Below are positions 7,785 through 13,416 of a DNA stretch of 13,416 bases, piece by piece. How positions within the stretch are numbered: position 1 is the first letter of the stretch; the number at the start of each line of letters is the position of its first letter. The notes beneath the pieces were generated by a model. The model saw nothing but the letters and a program-made list of their open reading frames with translations, searched no databases and was not told where the DNA came from. The translations under genes and the position numbers were made by a program. Origin of the DNA: Pseudomonadota bacterium (GTDB taxonomy: Bacteria > Pseudomonadota > Gammaproteobacteria > UBA5335); assembly GCA_002862965.1 (NCBI GenBank), contig PKCW01000113.1, forward strand, positions 1-13,416, read 5' to 3'.

Positions 7785-7797
7785 TGACCGTCGGTCA
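7785..7797 (-). promoter_or_regulatory. Small hairpin at the rplN stop, ahead of rplX
   Basis: TGACC and GGTCA form a perfect 5-bp inverted repeat around three bases. It starts with the TGA stop of rplN and ends at the AAGG Shine-Dalgarno region of rplX. It is short and could be chance. If it forms, it might affect re-initiation at rplX. Confidence 0.25.
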
Positions 7798-8163
7798 GAG
7801 AACTTCGGGAGCCAGCGAGATGATCTTCATGAACCGCTCGGAGCGCAGTTCGCGCGTCACGGGCCCGAAGATGCGCGTCCCGATCGGCTGCAGCTGGTTG
7901 TTCAGCAGCACGGCCGCGTTGCCGTCGAAGCGAATGAGCGAGCCATCGGGGCGCCGGACGCCCTTGCGGGTACGCACCACCACGGCGTTGTAGACATCGC
8001 CCTTCTTGACCTTCCCGTGCGGGATGGCGTCCTTGATGGACACCTTGATGACATCGCCGATGCCCGCATAGCGGCGCTTGGAGCCTCCAAGCACCTTGAT
8101 GCACATCACCCGCTTCGCTCCGCTGTTGTCGGCAACTGCCAACTCGGACTGCATCTGGATCAT
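7795..8163 (-). CDS. rplN: 50S ribosomal protein L14
   Basis: L14 binds 23S rRNA and forms inter-subunit bridges with 16S rRNA; it is also the docking site of the silencing factor RsfS. The 122-residue product (E. coli 123) contains [38 protein letters not shown], the signature [23 protein letters not shown] and [26 protein letters not shown]. It is one residue shorter than E. coli in the loop before [14 protein letters not shown] lies about 11 bases upstream of the ATG. It is the first gene of the spc group. Confidence 0.98.
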   Translation of the reverse strand: MIQMQSELAVADNSGAKRVMCIKVLGGSKRRYAGIGDVIKVSIKDAIPHGKVKKGDVYNAVVVRTRKGVRRPDGSLIRFDGNAAVLLNNQLQPIGTRIFGPVTRELRSERFMKIISLAPEVL

Positions 8164-8201
8164 CGTTCAATCTGCCTCGAAATACCTACAGGGAAGCCAG
8201 T

Positions 8202-8465
8202 TCAGTCGCGGCGCCGCTCGACGACTTCCACCAGCTGCCATGACTTGCTCTTGGAAATGGGACGCGATTCGACCACCCGAACCAAATCCCCTTCCTGGCA
8301 CGCGTTGTCTTCGTCATGCGCATGCAGCTTGCTCGTGCGGGTGACGTACTTGCCATAGAGCGGATGCTTGATGCGACGCTCGATCAACACCGTGATCGTC
8401 TTGTCCATCTTGTCACTGACCACCCGTCCGACCAGCGTCCGGCTCAGCTTGCTCTCATCACTCAT
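8202..8465 (-). CDS. rpsQ: 30S ribosomal protein S17
   Basis: S17 is a primary 16S rRNA binder with an OB fold, needed early in 30S body assembly. The 87-residue product (E. coli 84) has [30 protein letters not shown], a KLHAHDEDN loop and [11 protein letters not shown], matching the family throughout. The ATG overlaps the rpmC stop as ATGA and is served by AGGA 9 bases upstream. It is the last gene of the classical S10 operon. Only 38 bp separate it from rplN, and no terminator or clear promoter is visible there. Confidence 0.98.
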   Translation of the reverse strand: MSDESKLSRTLVGRVVSDKMDKTITVLIERRIKHPLYGKYVTRTSKLHAHDEDNACQEGDLVRVVESRPISKSKSWQLVEVVERRRD

Positions 8466-8665
8466 GGCGTCGATTCCTGATTAAGCTTTGCGCTCATCGC
8501 CGTCTTGATGCGCGCGATGTCACGACGCACCCTGGAAAACAGGTGAAACTGTGCCAGTTGCCCGGCACTCCGCTGCATGCGCAGGTCGAACTGCTCGCGA
8601 CGCAGCTTGAGCAGCGCGTCCTGGAGCTGTTGCAGGCTCATGGCCTTGATTTCCGTGCCCGTCAT
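8462..8665 (-). CDS. rpmC: 50S ribosomal protein L29
   Basis: L29 is a small helical-hairpin protein beside L23 at the tunnel exit of the 50S subunit. I choose the ATG at 8665, giving 67 residues (E. coli 63) starting [18 protein letters not shown] one codon upstream is in frame but less likely, because the TGATG overlap with rplP is a classic coupled start. The signature [19 protein letters not shown] and [10 protein letters not shown] are clear. The Shine-Dalgarno is weak, consistent with coupling to rplP. The TGA overlaps the rpsQ start by four bases. Confidence 0.96.
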   Translation of the reverse strand: MTGTEIKAMSLQQLQDALLKLRREQFDLRMQRSAGQLAQFHLFSRVRRDIARIKTAMSAKLNQESTP

Positions 8666-9078
8666 CACATTACCGTCCGCGCCACGAAGGCGGTCTTGAT
8701 CGGCAGCTTGGCGGAAGCCAGCTTGAAGGCTTCACGCGCGATGTCTTCCGTCACGCCTTCCATTTCGTACATGACGAAGCCCGGCTGGACCTTCGCCACC
8801 CAATACTCGACGTTGCCCTTGCCCTTGCCCATGCGCACTTCGATGGGCTTCTTGGTCACGGGAACATCCGGAAAAATGCGGATCCAGATCTTGCCGCCGC
8901 GCTTCACATGGCGTGTGATGGCACGTCGGGCGGACTCGATCTGACGCGCCGTCAGTCGACCGCGCTCCACGGCCTTGAGACCGAACTCGCCGAAGCTGAC
9001 GCGCTCACCGCCCTTGGCCAGGCCCTGATTGCGGCCCTTCTGTTGCTTGCGATACTTGGTTCGCTTTGGCTGACGCAT
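8665..9078 (-). CDS. rplP: 50S ribosomal protein L16
   Basis: L16 binds 23S rRNA near the A-site tRNA elbow and is added late in 50S assembly. The 137-residue product (E. coli 136) starts [17 protein letters not shown] and contains [30 protein letters not shown] and [14 protein letters not shown]. Arg82 corresponds to E. coli Arg81, the residue hydroxylated by the oxygenase YcfD/RoxA. Whether that modification occurs here is unknown. AGAGG lies 8 bases before the ATG. The TGA stop overlaps the rpmC ATG by one base (TGATG). Confidence 0.98.
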   Translation of the reverse strand: MRQPKRTKYRKQQKGRNQGLAKGGERVSFGEFGLKAVERGRLTARQIESARRAITRHVKRGGKIWIRIFPDVPVTKKPIEVRMGKGKGNVEYWVAKVQPGFVMYEMEGVTEDIAREAFKLASAKLPIKTAFVARTVM

Positions 9079-9090
9079 GCGATGAACCTC

Positions 9091-9765
9091 TTATCCCTTC
9101 GACTTTTCGCTGGCGTGGTCAGCGACCGCACCGTCGCCGTGGAACACTTCGCCCTTGAAAATCCATACCTTGACCCCAATCACGCCGTAGGTCGTACGCG
9201 CCTCGGCCAGGGCGTAATCGATGTCGGCCCGCAGCGTATGCAGGGGCACCCGCCCCTCCCGATACCACTCCGTCCGGGCGATTTCCGCGCCGTTCAGGCG
9301 ACCCGACACCTGGATCTTGATGCCCTGTGCACCCAGGCGCATGGCATTACCCACCGCGCGCTTCATGGCGCGGCGGAACATGATACGCTTTTCCAGCTGT
9401 TGCGCCACACTTTCGGCAACCAACTGCGAGTCCAGCTCCGGCTTGCGGATCTCCTCGACGTTGATGCTCGAGGGAACACCGACCAGGGCGGCCAGATCCA
9501 CACGCAGGCGCTCGATGTCCTCGCCCCGCTTGCCGATGACGATGCCGGGCCGCGCCGTGTGGATGGTGACCTGTACCGACCGAGCCGGCCGCGCGATACG
9601 GATCTGGCTGATCGAGGCACTGGCGAGTCGACGCCGCAGGAAGTCGCGGATCTGCAGGTCCTGATTCAGAAAATGCGCGAAGTCGCCTTTCTCGGCGTAC
9701 CACGTCGACGACCAGTCGCGTACCACGCCCAGGCGGATGCCGATTGGATTGACCTTCTGCCCCAT
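9091..9765 (-). CDS. rpsC: 30S ribosomal protein S3
   Basis: S3 lies at the mRNA entry site of the 30S subunit and, with S4 and S5, forms the ribosomal mRNA helicase. The 224-residue product (E. coli 233) begins [20 protein letters not shown]. It carries a type II KH domain with the GxxG loop GKRG at residues 78-81. Arg131, Arg132 and Lys135, the helicase residues defined in E. coli, are all conserved in [10 protein letters not shown]. The C-terminal part contains [20 protein letters not shown]. The tail is slightly shorter than in E. coli. GGGAG is 8 bases upstream of the ATG. Confidence 0.98.
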   Translation of the reverse strand: MGQKVNPIGIRLGVVRDWSSTWYAEKGDFAHFLNQDLQIRDFLRRRLASASISQIRIARPARSVQVTIHTARPGIVIGKRGEDIERLRVDLAALVGVPSSINVEEIRKPELDSQLVAESVAQQLEKRIMFRRAMKRAVGNAMRLGAQGIKIQVSGRLNGAEIARTEWYREGRVPLHTLRADIDYALAEARTTYGVIGVKVWIFKGEVFHGDGAVADHASEKSKG

Positions 9766-9780
9766 TGCCTACGCTCCCGC

Positions 9781-10116
9781 TTACTTGCGATCGCCAACCA
9801 GCACCGTGATATGGCTGGTTCGCTTGTGAATCCGAGTGCCACGACCGCGGGCACGAGCATGAAACCGTTTCATCGTCGGGCCTTCGTCCACCCACACCGC
9901 GCTCACGCGCAGCTCGTCGACGTCCGCGCCTTCATTGTGTTCGGCGTTTGCAATCGCCGATTCCAGCACCTTGCGCATCAATTCGGCGCCTCGCTTGGGG
10001 CTGAACGTCAGCACCTGCAAGGCCCGGTCCACGGGCAGGCCCCGGATCTGATCCGCCACCAGACGCGCCTTCTGCGCGGAGATGTGGATATTTCTGAGTT
10101 TCGCTGAAACTTGCAT
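9781..10116 (-). CDS. rplV: 50S ribosomal protein L22
   Basis: L22 spans all domains of 23S rRNA. Its beta-hairpin, with L4, forms the constriction of the exit tunnel, where macrolide resistance and secretion-arrest mutations fall. The 111-residue product (E. coli 110) shows [17 protein letters not shown], the signature [18 protein letters not shown], the hairpin [21 protein letters not shown] and the end [12 protein letters not shown]. No deletion is visible in the hairpin tip. AAGGGG is 7 bases before the ATG; rpsC starts 15 bp after the stop. Confidence 0.98.
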   Translation of the reverse strand: MQVSAKLRNIHISAQKARLVADQIRGLPVDRALQVLTFSPKRGAELMRKVLESAIANAEHNEGADVDELRVSAVWVDEGPTMKRFHARARGRGTRIHKRTSHITVLVGDRK

Positions 10117-10130
10117 GTCGCTACCCCTTC

Positions 10131-10403
10131 TTACCGCGCCTTACGGTCCGCGACATGGCCCTTGTAGGTGCGCGTGGGAGAAAACTCACCCAGCTTGTGC
10201 CCGACCATGTTCTCGGATACGAGAATGGGCACGTGCTGCCGGCCGTTGTGCACGGCAATGGTCAGTCCCACCATCTCCGGAATGACCATGGACCGACGCG
10301 ACCAGGTCTTGATCGGGCGCTTGGTCCGGGATTCCTGAGTTTCGAGAACCTTCTTCACCAGATGGTGATCCACGAAGGGACCCTTGCGAATGGAGCGCGG
10401 CAT
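10131..10403 (-). CDS. rpsS: 30S ribosomal protein S19
   Basis: S19 forms a complex with S13 in the 30S head and contacts the A-site tRNA side and the inter-subunit bridge. The 90-residue product (E. coli 92) begins [19 protein letters not shown] and contains [27 protein letters not shown] and [16 protein letters not shown], the family signature. It lies 11 bp after rplB and 14 bp before rplV. AGAGAG is 6 bases upstream of the ATG. Confidence 0.98.
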   Translation of the reverse strand: MPRSIRKGPFVDHHLVKKVLETQESRTKRPIKTWSRRSMVIPEMVGLTIAVHNGRQHVPILVSENMVGHKLGEFSPTRTYKGHVADRKAR

Positions 10404-10414
10404 ATCAAACTCTC

Positions 10415-11242
10415 TTACTTGGCACTGCGGCGACGAACGATCATCTTGTCCGTCCGCTTGTTACTGCGGGTCTTGTAGCCCTTGGTCGGAACGCCCCATG
10501 GGGTTACGGGGTGACGCCCTCCGGAGGTGCGACCTTCGCCGCCCCCATGCGGGTGATCGACCGGATTCATCGCCACGCCCCGAACCGTGGGTCGGACACC
10601 GCGCCAGCGCTTGGCGCCCGCCTTGCCCAGCGACCGCAGGTTATGTTCGGAATTACCCACCTCGCCCACCGTGGCGCGGCATTCCAGGTGGATCTTGCGC
10701 ATCTCCCCGGAACGCAGCCGCAAGGTGGCGAATCCGCCGTCCCGCGCCACGATCTGGGCGTGAGCGCCGGCACTGCGCGCCAACTGCGCGCCCTTGCCGG
10801 GCTTGAGTTCGATGGCGTGGACACTGGTACCGAGCGGAATGTTGCGCAACGGCAGCGTATTGCCGGCCTTGATCGGCGCCGAAACGCCCGACTGCAGATT
10901 CGCGCCCGCCTTGACGCCCTTCGGCGCCAGGATGTAGCGACGCTCGCCATCCACATAGCACAGCAGCGCAATGTGGGCACTGCGATTGGGGTCGTACTCC
11001 AAGCGCTCGACCACGGCGGGAATGCCGTCCTTGTCGCGACGGAAATCGATGAGGCGGTAGCGCTGCTTGTGTCCGCCGCCCTGGTGGCGCACGGTGACCC
11101 GGCCGGCGTTGTTACGGCCGCCGTGGCTTGCCTGACGCTCGACCAAGGCCTCGTGCGGGCCGCCCTTGTGCAGATCGGGGGTCTTCACCTGAACTGCGAA
11201 GCGCCTGCCGGCCGATGTCGGTTTGGACTTAACCAGTGCCAT
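10415..11242 (-). CDS. rplB: 50S ribosomal protein L2
   Basis: L2 is among the most conserved ribosomal proteins. It binds 23S rRNA, is needed for subunit joining and contributes to the peptidyl-transferase environment. The product has 275 residues (E. coli 273). Visible features are the N-terminal [11 protein letters not shown], the RNA-binding stretch [17 protein letters not shown] (55-71), the loop [14 protein letters not shown], and the C-terminal signature [18 protein letters not shown] (222-239). His230 matches E. coli His229, reported as important for activity. The basic tail ends RRRSAK. A GAG-type ribosome-binding site precedes the ATG. A nearby upstream ATG is out of frame. Confidence 0.98.
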   Translation of the reverse strand: MALVKSKPTSAGRRFAVQVKTPDLHKGGPHEALVERQASHGGRNNAGRVTVRHQGGGHKQRYRLIDFRRDKDGIPAVVERLEYDPNRSAHIALLCYVDGERRYILAPKGVKAGANLQSGVSAPIKAGNTLPLRNIPLGTSVHAIELKPGKGAQLARSAGAHAQIVARDGGFATLRLRSGEMRKIHLECRATVGEVGNSEHNLRSLGKAGAKRWRGVRPTVRGVAMNPVDHPHGGGEGRTSGGRHPVTPWGVPTKGYKTRSNKRTDKMIVRRRSAK

Positions 11243-11280
11243 GATCCATCTCGCTGTTAACGTTCGATCCGCAGATCACA

Positions 11281-11577
11281 TCAGGGATTTACGGACAATT
11301 CGATGCGACTGTCATCCGACAGCCGCACATAAGCCTTCCGGGTCCCGCTGCGTTTGCCCATGAAGCGCCCGCGGTGTTTGTTCTTGCCCTTCAGGTTGAC
11401 GACGTTCACATCCAGAACGCGCACGCTGAACAGGGATTCGACCGCCGTCTTGATCTCCGCCTTGGTGGCGTCACGGCGGACCTTGAAGACCGCCTGGTTA
11501 CCGAAATCGGCCACTTGGGTCGATTTCTCCGTCACCACAGGCTCCAGCAAAATCTGCAAAAGACGCTCTTGGTTCAT
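11281..11577 (-). CDS. rplW: 50S ribosomal protein L23
   Basis: L23 sits at the exit of the 50S peptide tunnel and is the docking site for trigger factor and SRP. I place the start at the ATG at 11577, giving 98 residues (E. coli 100) beginning MNQERLLQILLEPVVTEKST, which aligns with the E. coli start. An upstream in-frame ATG at 11586 is embedded in the Shine-Dalgarno sequence itself and is unlikely. Family features include KVRRDATKAEIKTAVESLF and NVVNLKGKNKHRGRFMGKR. The start overlaps the rplD stop by four bases, which implies translational coupling. rplB follows 38 bp later. Confidence 0.97.
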   Translation of the reverse strand: MNQERLLQILLEPVVTEKSTQVADFGNQAVFKVRRDATKAEIKTAVESLFSVRVLDVNVVNLKGKNKHRGRFMGKRSGTRKAYVRLSDDSRIELSVNP

Positions 11578-12188
11578 TGCAACCATCCTTCAATCGCCGT
11601 CAAGGCGCCCCGCTCGATGACCACGCAGTCGGCCCCGACCAGGCTGACCGGATCGACCCGAGTCGCTTCGCAGATCTGCACGTGACGGAGGTTGCGCGTC
11701 GCCAGCACCAGCGCGTCGGCGACGGTCTCCACGACGAACAGCACCCGACCCGCATCACCCAATCCCCAACCGGCCAACTGTTCCGTAACGAGCCGGGTAC
11801 GCGGCTCCGCAATCACGACGGACTCCACCACGCGCAGCCGCTCCTGACGCACCAGCTCGCTCAGGATCGAGCGCATTCCGGCGCGGTACATCTTCCGGTT
11901 GAGCTTCTGTGTGTAGTCCTGTGGCCGGGCCGCGAACGTCACGCCACCATGCCGCCACAGGGGGCTGCGGATCGTACCGGCGCGGGCGCGGCCACTGCCC
12001 TTCTGCTTCCAAGGCTTGGCGCCGCCGCCACGGACGTCCGAGCGGGTCTTCTGGGCGCGGGTGCCGGCCCGTCCGCCCGCCAAATAGGCGGTAACCAACT
12101 GATGCACCAGGGCCTCATTGAAGGGAGCCGCAAAGACTCCCTCAGCCAGGCTCACCTGGGCGCCGCCATCGAGTGATGTAAGTGCCAT
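11574..12188 (-). CDS. rplD: 50S ribosomal protein L4
   Basis: L4 is a 23S rRNA-binding protein whose extended loop lines the nascent-peptide exit tunnel. In E. coli it also represses its own S10 operon by attenuation and translational control. The 204-residue product (E. coli 201) holds the tunnel loop KPWKQKGSGRARAG at residues 58-71, followed by PLWRHGGVTFAARPQDY. Lys63, the position altered in erythromycin-resistant E. coli, is present. AAGGA lies 7 bases upstream of the ATG inside the end of rplC. The TGA overlaps the rplW start as ATGA. The usual target for L4 autoregulation, a long leader before rpsJ, is missing from this window. Confidence 0.98.
   Translation of the reverse strand: MALTSLDGGAQVSLAEGVFAAPFNEALVHQLVTAYLAGGRAGTRAQKTRSDVRGGGAKPWKQKGSGRARAGTIRSPLWRHGGVTFAARPQDYTQKLNRKMYRAGMRSILSELVRQERLRVVESVVIAEPRTRLVTEQLAGWGLGDAGRVLFVVETVADALVLATRNLRHVQICEATRVDPVSLVGADCVVIERGALTAIEGWLQ
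11586..11590 (-). promoter_or_regulatory. Shine-Dalgarno deciding the rplW start
   Basis: AAGGA lies 8 bases upstream of the ATG at 11577. It overlaps the first base of the alternative ATG at 11586, leaving that codon no usable spacing. This supports the shorter L23 start. The site is inside the last codons of rplD. Confidence 0.8.
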
Positions 12189-12191
12189 CGA

Positions 12192-12833
12192 TCAATCCTT
12201 CGTGCGGGCCGGTTGAACCAGGACGTCGCCGCCCTTGGATCCCGGGACGGAACCGCTGACGAGCAACAGATTCCTGCCTTCGTCCACCTGGACAACCCGC
12301 AGGTTGCGCGCCGTCGCCCGGACGCTGCCCATGTGGCCGGCCATCTTCTTGCCGGGGAATACCCGCCCCGGCGTCTGGCGCTGCCCGATCGAGCCAGGCG
12401 CCCGATGCGACAGCGAGTTGCCGTGCGTGGCATCCTGCATGGAAAAGTGGTAGCGCTTCACAGCGCCCTGAAATCCCTTGCCCACCGTGGTCCCGGTGAC
12501 ATCGACCACCTGACCCGCGGAGAACTGCTCCACCGTGATCTCATGACCCACCGGGTAGGCGGCCGCCGACTCTGCGTCGAGGCGGAATTCCCACAAGCCC
12601 CGGCCCGCGGCAACGCCCGCTTTCGCGAAATGGCCGGCCGCCGGCTTCTTGACCCGAATCGGGCGGCGCTCGCCCGCGGTCACCTGGACGGCGGAGTAGC
12701 CATCCGTTTCCACGGTACGGACCTGGGTCACCCGATTTGGCTGCACCTCGATCACGCTGACGGGAACCGATGCCCCTTCCGGGGTAAAGATCCGCGTCAT
12801 GCCGAGCTTGCGCCCCACCACTCCGATCGCCAT
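12192..12833 (-). CDS. rplC: 50S ribosomal protein L3
   Basis: L3 is one of the first proteins to bind 23S rRNA and nucleates 50S assembly; its long loop reaches towards the peptidyl-transferase centre. The product has 213 residues (E. coli 209) and starts [16 protein letters not shown]. The loop at about residues 136-168 contains [18 protein letters not shown] and [10 protein letters not shown]. It includes Gln151 and Gln153, the GQxQ element around the glutamine that PrmB methylates in E. coli. The ATG has a strong AAGGTGA ribosome-binding site. It sits 69 bp after rpsJ, the second-largest gap in the cluster, and 3 bp before rplD. Confidence 0.98.
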   Translation of the reverse strand: MAIGVVGRKLGMTRIFTPEGASVPVSVIEVQPNRVTQVRTVETDGYSAVQVTAGERRPIRVKKPAAGHFAKAGVAAGRGLWEFRLDAESAAAYPVGHEITVEQFSAGQVVDVTGTTVGKGFQGAVKRYHFSMQDATHGNSLSHRAPGSIGQRQTPGRVFPGKKMAGHMGSVRATARNLRVVQVDEGRNLLLVSGSVPGSKGGDVLVQPARTKD

Positions 12834-12862
12834 GATTTCACCTTAATACGAATTTCTGTTAT

Positions 12863-12880
12863 CGGCCCGCACGCGAGCCG
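12863..12880 (-). promoter_or_regulatory. Hairpin in the rpsJ-rplC intergenic region
   Basis: On the transcribed strand, CGGCTCG and CGGGCCG can pair as a 7-bp stem (one G-U pair) around a four-base loop CGTG. It lies 25 bases after the rpsJ stop (counting from the first stem base) and is followed by an AT-rich stretch and the rplC Shine-Dalgarno AAGGTGA. No T run follows, so it does not look like an intrinsic terminator. It may be an RNA-stability or translational-control element, or chance in GC-rich DNA. Its function is unknown. Confidence 0.4.
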
Positions 12881-12902
12881 TCGATCAGAAGCCTGCCGGC
12901 AC

Positions 12903-13217
12903 TCAGTACAGCTTCAGCTGCACGTGGACCCCTGCAGCCAAATCCAGCTTCATCAGGGCGTCCACCGTCTTCTCGCTGGGATCGATGATCTCCATCACGC
13001 GCTTGTGGGTGCGGATCTCATATTGATCGCGCGCATCCTTGTTTACGTGCGGGGACACCAGCACCGTGAAGCGTTCCTTGTCCGTCGGCAACGGAATGGG
13101 ACCCTTGACCTGAGCGCCGCTGCGCCTGGCCGTGTCCAGAATTTCCCGCGCCGAACGATCCACCAGACGGTGATCGAAACCCTTCAAACGAATGCGAATA
13201 CGCTGCTGACTGGCCAT
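12903..13217 (-). CDS. rpsJ: 30S ribosomal protein S10
   Basis: S10 is a head protein of the 30S subunit. In bacteria it also acts as NusE, pairing with NusB in rRNA and lambda-type antitermination and linking NusG to the ribosome. The 104-residue product starts [16 protein letters not shown] and contains [34 protein letters not shown] and the ending VHVQLKLY, all typical of the family (E. coli 103). The ATG follows the tuf stop after three bases. The only Shine-Dalgarno-like string is AGGTG about 12 bases upstream inside the tuf end, which is far, so translation is probably coupled to tuf. It heads the S10 group. Confidence 0.98.
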   Translation of the reverse strand: MASQQRIRIRLKGFDHRLVDRSAREILDTARRSGAQVKGPIPLPTDKERFTVLVSPHVNKDARDQYEIRTHKRVMEIIDPSEKTVDALMKLDLAAGVHVQLKLY

Positions 13218-13220
13218 GAC

Positions 13221-13416
13221 TTACTTCAACACCTTGGAGACGACACCGGCGCCGACGGTTCGGCCGCCTTCGCGAATCGCGAAGCGCAGGCCTTCTTCCA
13301 TGGCGATCGGGTTGATCAACTGCACCGTCACCTTCACGTTGTCGCCCGGCATCACCATCTCGACGCCTTCCGGCAGGTCCACCGCACCGGTCACGTCGGT
13401 GGTGCGGAAATAGAAC
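13221..13416 (-). CDS. tuf: Elongation factor Tu, C-terminal fragment (5' end outside window)
   Basis: EF-Tu is the GTPase that delivers aminoacyl-tRNA to the ribosomal A site in the cytoplasm. Only the last 64 residues are present, in frame to a TAA stop. They read [10 protein letters not shown] at the window edge, then [28 protein letters not shown] and the ending VVSKVLK, which is the beta-barrel domain 3 of EF-Tu and nearly invariant in proteobacteria. The GTPase domain lies beyond the window. The stop is only 3 bp from the rpsJ start, so tuf and the S10 group are probably cotranscribed. Many proteobacteria carry two tuf copies (tufA in the str operon, tufB elsewhere); position suggests the tufA-type copy, but this cannot be proven here. 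Confidence 0.98.
   Translation of the reverse strand, partial: FYFRTTDVTGAVDLPEGVEMVMPGDNVKVTVQLINPIAMEEGLRFAIREGGRTVGAGVVSKVLK

Noticed and set aside
8908..10107. A 399-codon open frame on the plus strand, antisense to rplP, rpsC and rplV
   Set aside because: It is a mirror of three well-supported ribosomal genes, crosses their boundaries, and shows no protein-family features.
12841..12858. TATTAA before rplC as a possible -10 box
   Set aside because: No acceptable -35 hexamer lies 16-18 bp upstream; that position is occupied by the GC-rich hairpin.
1..13416. CRISPR arrays, insertion sequences, tRNA or rRNA genes, defence or other accessory systems
   Set aside because: No periodic repeats, transposase-like frames, terminal inverted repeats or RNA-gene folds were seen; the window is filled end to end by conserved ribosomal, secY and rpoA genes.

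Overview
This window is a contiguous ribosomal-protein gene cluster. Every gene is on the minus strand, so it is transcribed from the right end to the left. In transcription order it holds the 3' end of tuf, then rpsJ-rplC-rplD-rplW-rplB-rpsS-rplV-rpsC-rplP-rpmC-rpsQ (S10 group), rplN-rplX-rplE-rpsN-rpsH-rplF-rplR-rpsE-rpmD-rplO-secY-rpmJ (spc group), rpsM-rpsK-rpsD-rpoA (alpha group), and the first five bases of what is almost certainly rplQ. All are full length apart from tuf and rplQ at the window edges. No mobile element, RNA gene, CRISPR array or foreign insertion is visible.

The gene order matches the E. coli str/S10/spc/alpha arrangement exactly, and the protein lengths are within a few residues of the E. 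coli ones. L5, L15, L18, S4, S13 and S14 have identical lengths. rpoA sits next to rpsD and rplQ, S14 is the 101-residue zinc-free form, and SecY carries the proteobacterial signature stretches. Together these point to a GC-rich gammaproteobacterium or close relative outside the enterics; genus cannot be set from this sequence. The genes encode core parts of both ribosomal subunits, the protein-export channel SecY, and the alpha subunit of RNA polymerase, so the cluster couples ribosome assembly, translation, transcription and secretion.

The genes are packed tightly. Most gaps are 1-22 bp, there are four-base ATGA overlaps (rplD/rplW, rpmC/rpsQ) and a one-base TGATG overlap (rplP/rpmC), and TGAGATG junctions occur at rpsE/rpmD and rpmD/rplO. 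No gene-free stretch exceeds 100 bp. The larger gaps are rpmJ-rpsM (94 bp, with a plausible sigma70 promoter and a leader hairpin), rpsJ-rplC (69 bp, with a 7-bp hairpin), rpsM-rpsK (50 bp) and rpoA-rplQ (46 bp, with a short GC hairpin followed by a T run).

Points that differ from the E. coli textbook layout are regulatory. tuf and rpsJ are only 3 bp apart, leaving no room for a separate S10 promoter or the L4-responsive S10 leader. The rpsQ-rplN gap is only 38 bp and shows no clear spc promoter. The alpha-operon promoter position between rpmJ and rpsM does look conserved. I found no previously undescribed biological system; this is a conserved housekeeping region and the findings are modest.
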